From Candidatus Odinarchaeota archaeon (GTDB taxonomy: Archaea; Asgardarchaeota; JAGGXT01), in NCBI GenBank assembly GCA_021162905.1, contig JAGGXT010000263.1, positions 1 to 6,979 on the forward strand: a stretch of 6,979 nt of DNA. Direction: 5' to 3'. Shown one piece after another: positions 5,597-6,979 of this stretch. The notes below the pieces were generated by a model. It worked only from the letters and a program-made list of their open reading frames with translations. It was not told the origin of the DNA and did not search any database. The position numbers and the translations under genes were made by a program. Position 1 is the stretch's first letter. Each line of letters opens with the position of its first letter.

Positions 5597-6826
5597 ATGG
5601 TATTACCATGGACTATAAAGTATCGCCCAAGAAGAATATCTGAAGTAATTGGTAATAAAAAAGCGATATCTCAATTTGTTAAATGGTTAGAACAATGGCT
5701 CAGTGGAAAACCACCTAAGAAAAAAGCCATAGTCCTTGATGGACCAGCTGGAACTGGTAAAACCTCTTTAGTGTATGCTGCAGCAAACGAATATAATTTG
5801 GAAGTAATAGAATTAAATGTTAGTGACAAACGTGATGCTGAAACGCTTAAACAGGTTGTTGGATCTGCAGCGTCTCTTTCTACGTTGACTGGCGCAAAAA
5901 TGAGAATTATTCTTTTAGATGAGATAGACGGGATTTCAAGTAGAGCTGATAGAGGAGGGCTTCGTGAGGTAATTCGAATTATAGATATAACCAGAAATCC
6001 CATCGTAATGACATCTAATAATATTTGGGATCCATCATTCAGAAATCTTAGAGAGAAGTGTGAGATTGCATCTTTTAATAGACTAACTGAAAATATGATT
6101 GTCACTGTATTAAGAAGAATATGTGAAAAAGAGGGAATAAAGGCAGAGCCTGAAGCTCTTAGAAAAATAGCTCAAAATTCTGGTGGTGATTTGCGAGCTG
6201 CAATTAACGATCTCCAAGCTTTTTGTCAAGGTAGAAAAGAACTAAAATTAAGTGATTTACATTTAAGCAGGCGTGATAGAGAACTAAATATTTTCGAAAC
6301 TTTATCTAGAATATTTTATGCTAAAAGCGCTGAAAGTGCAGTATCAGCTGTTATGTCATCTGAAGTTGATTATGAACTCTTAATGAGATGGCTAAGTGAA
6401 AATATTCCTAGATTTTTTAAAACAAACGAAGAAATAGCATATGCTTTTGATAAATTATCTAAAGCTAGTATCTTCCTAAGTAGAGCTAAATTTGGTCAGT
6501 ATTGGCGTCTCTTGGTATATACGTTTACTCTTATGTCGGCTGGTGTTGCTGCTGCTAGAAAAGAACCCATAAAAGGATTTATAAAATCCTCTTTCCCAAC
6601 TTGGATCAGAAAGCAAATAGCTGTTCAAGAGAAGCGTCAAAAGTTATTAGAAATAGGAAAGATTGTTAAACGATATGCACATTTATCTGCAAGAGATTCT
6701 GTATCTGAAATTTTACCGTATTTGACCATAATTGCATCCAATAATAAGAAGTTTGAAGAAATACTTATTAAGAGATGGGATCTCACTTCAGAGATGTTAG
6801 CTCTCCTAAAAGAAACTTTTCTCTAA
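5597..6826 (+). CDS. rfcL: Replication factor C large subunit (clamp loader)
   Basis: This 409-residue AAA+ protein is the large subunit that partners RfcS in loading PCNA. It opens with the large-subunit RFC box PWTIKYRPRRISEVIG (4-19). It then shows Walker A GPAGTGKTS (49-57), LNVSDKRD (73-80), Walker B LLDEID (106-111), sensor 1 around TSNN (139-142) and sensor 2 GGDLRAAIND (197-206). The SRC arginine finger of small subunits is replaced by REKCE (152-156), as expected for a large subunit. The C-terminal collar spans roughly 230-405. The protein ends in LTSEMLALLKETFL without the lysine-rich tail and PCNA-interacting QxxLxxFF-type box found at the end of many archaeal large subunits. Reading past the stop in frame does not restore one, so a simple frameshift or readthrough is unlikely. 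The length is near the short end of the family. Translation probably starts at the ATG preceded by GGGTG. Confidence 0.95.
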   Translation: MVLPWTIKYRPRRISEVIGNKKAISQFVKWLEQWLSGKPPKKKAIVLDGPAGTGKTSLVYAAANEYNLEVIELNVSDKRDAETLKQVVGSAASLSTLTGAKMRIILLDEIDGISSRADRGGLREVIRIIDITRNPIVMTSNNIWDPSFRNLREKCEIASFNRLTENMIVTVLRRICEKEGIKAEPEALRKIAQNSGGDLRAAINDLQAFCQGRKELKLSDLHLSRRDRELNIFETLSRIFYAKSAESAVSAVMSSEVDYELLMRWLSENIPRFFKTNEEIAYAFDKLSKASIFLSRAKFGQYWRLLVYTFTLMSAGVAAARKEPIKGFIKSSFPTWIRKQIAVQEKRQKLLEIGKIVKRYAHLSARDSVSEILPYLTIIASNNKKFEEILIKRWDLTSEMLALLKETFL

Positions 6827-6979
6827 ATTTTTACTTATTTCATGTTTCATTTCTAGCAAAACTTTAGATTTCATGAGATGGTCAATATAAGACAAAGTTA
6901 GTTTTTGCATGAATTTTTTAATAATTGTCTTTGAAGGATTAAATTTCAGATTATGAAAAAATACATCCAATAGTATAAG
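6806..6979 (-). CDS. Possible 3' end of an unidentified minus-strand gene
   Basis: One minus-strand frame is open from the window edge (6979) for 57 codons to a TAG at 6808-6806; the other two frames stop within about 11 codons. The encoded tail is charged and helix-prone, with segments such as SYIDHLMKSKVLLEMKHE and ISKNLEKSFF, and shows no motif I recognise. If real, it converges on rfcL and its last seven codons, counting the stop, overlap the rfcL 3' end by 21 nt. The tight convergent layout resembles the dnaG/ubiD junction in this window. A random AT-rich open frame of this length is possible, so confidence is low. Confidence 0.4.
   Translation of the reverse strand, partial: LILLDVFFHNLKFNPSKTIIKKFMQKLTLSYIDHLMKSKVLLEMKHEISKNLEKSFF
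6827..6849 (+). terminator. Candidate oligo-T terminator after rfcL
   Basis: A T-rich stretch starts immediately after the rfcL stop, with a TTTTT run at 6828-6832 and further TTT groups. It is consistent with archaeal oligo-T termination, but AT-rich sequence alone could give the same pattern. Confidence 0.4.

Noticed and set aside
5671..6105. Minus-strand 144-codon frame inside rfcL
   Set aside because: Antisense to the conserved AAA+ core of rfcL and without recognisable content.
1..6979. Mobile element, CRISPR array, defence island or intein
   Set aside because: No direct-repeat arrays, transposase or integrase motifs; both RFC genes and dnaG have uninterrupted conserved motifs. Apart from the RNA, the gene content is core archaeal.

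Overview
The window is chromosomal DNA from an archaeon. It carries archaeal-type DnaG, a two-subunit archaeal clamp loader (RFC small and large), Sec61-beta, a UbiD-family decarboxylase of the archaeal type, short intergenic gaps, TATA-box promoters and GGTG/GAGG-type ribosome binding sites. Coding DNA is AT-rich. The adjacent rfcS-rfcL pair, the short large subunit and a eukaryote-like proteasome chaperone homologue would fit a Thermoproteota (TACK)-like lineage, but that placement is an inference with low confidence. No mobile element, CRISPR array, tRNA or rRNA gene was found.

Layout. Positions 1-160 are very AT-rich (about 21% GC by hand count) and hold a probable promoter. Positions about 161-433 form a sharply bounded GC-rich island (about 56% GC) that folds into three long nested hairpin arms with perfect 7-9 bp helices. 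I interpret it as a structured non-coding RNA of about 270 nt. It lacks the signature sequences of RNase P RNA, SRP RNA, 5S rRNA and tRNA, so its class is unknown to me, and it is the most interesting item here. It runs, with no visible terminator, into a small Toprim protein (455-838) and then dnaG (892-2106).

On the minus strand, a probable operon reads mazG-like (4152-3862), a proteasome-assembly-chaperone-4-like gene (3836-3480) and a ubiD-family gene (3444-2113). The last ends 6 nt from the convergent dnaG stop. A separate minus-strand gene encodes Sec61-beta (4463-4275). Divergent from it, rfcS (4610-5575) and rfcL (5597-6826) form a replication operon. The right edge holds the possible 3' end of another minus-strand gene whose stop lies inside the rfcL 3' end.

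Functionally, the window mixes core information processing (primase/exosome factor DnaG, Toprim protein, RFC clamp loader), nucleotide-pool cleaning (MazG), protein export (Sec61-beta), proteasome assembly (PAC4-like, inferred) and probable isoprenoid synthesis (UbiD-like, possibly anhydromevalonate phosphate decarboxylase).
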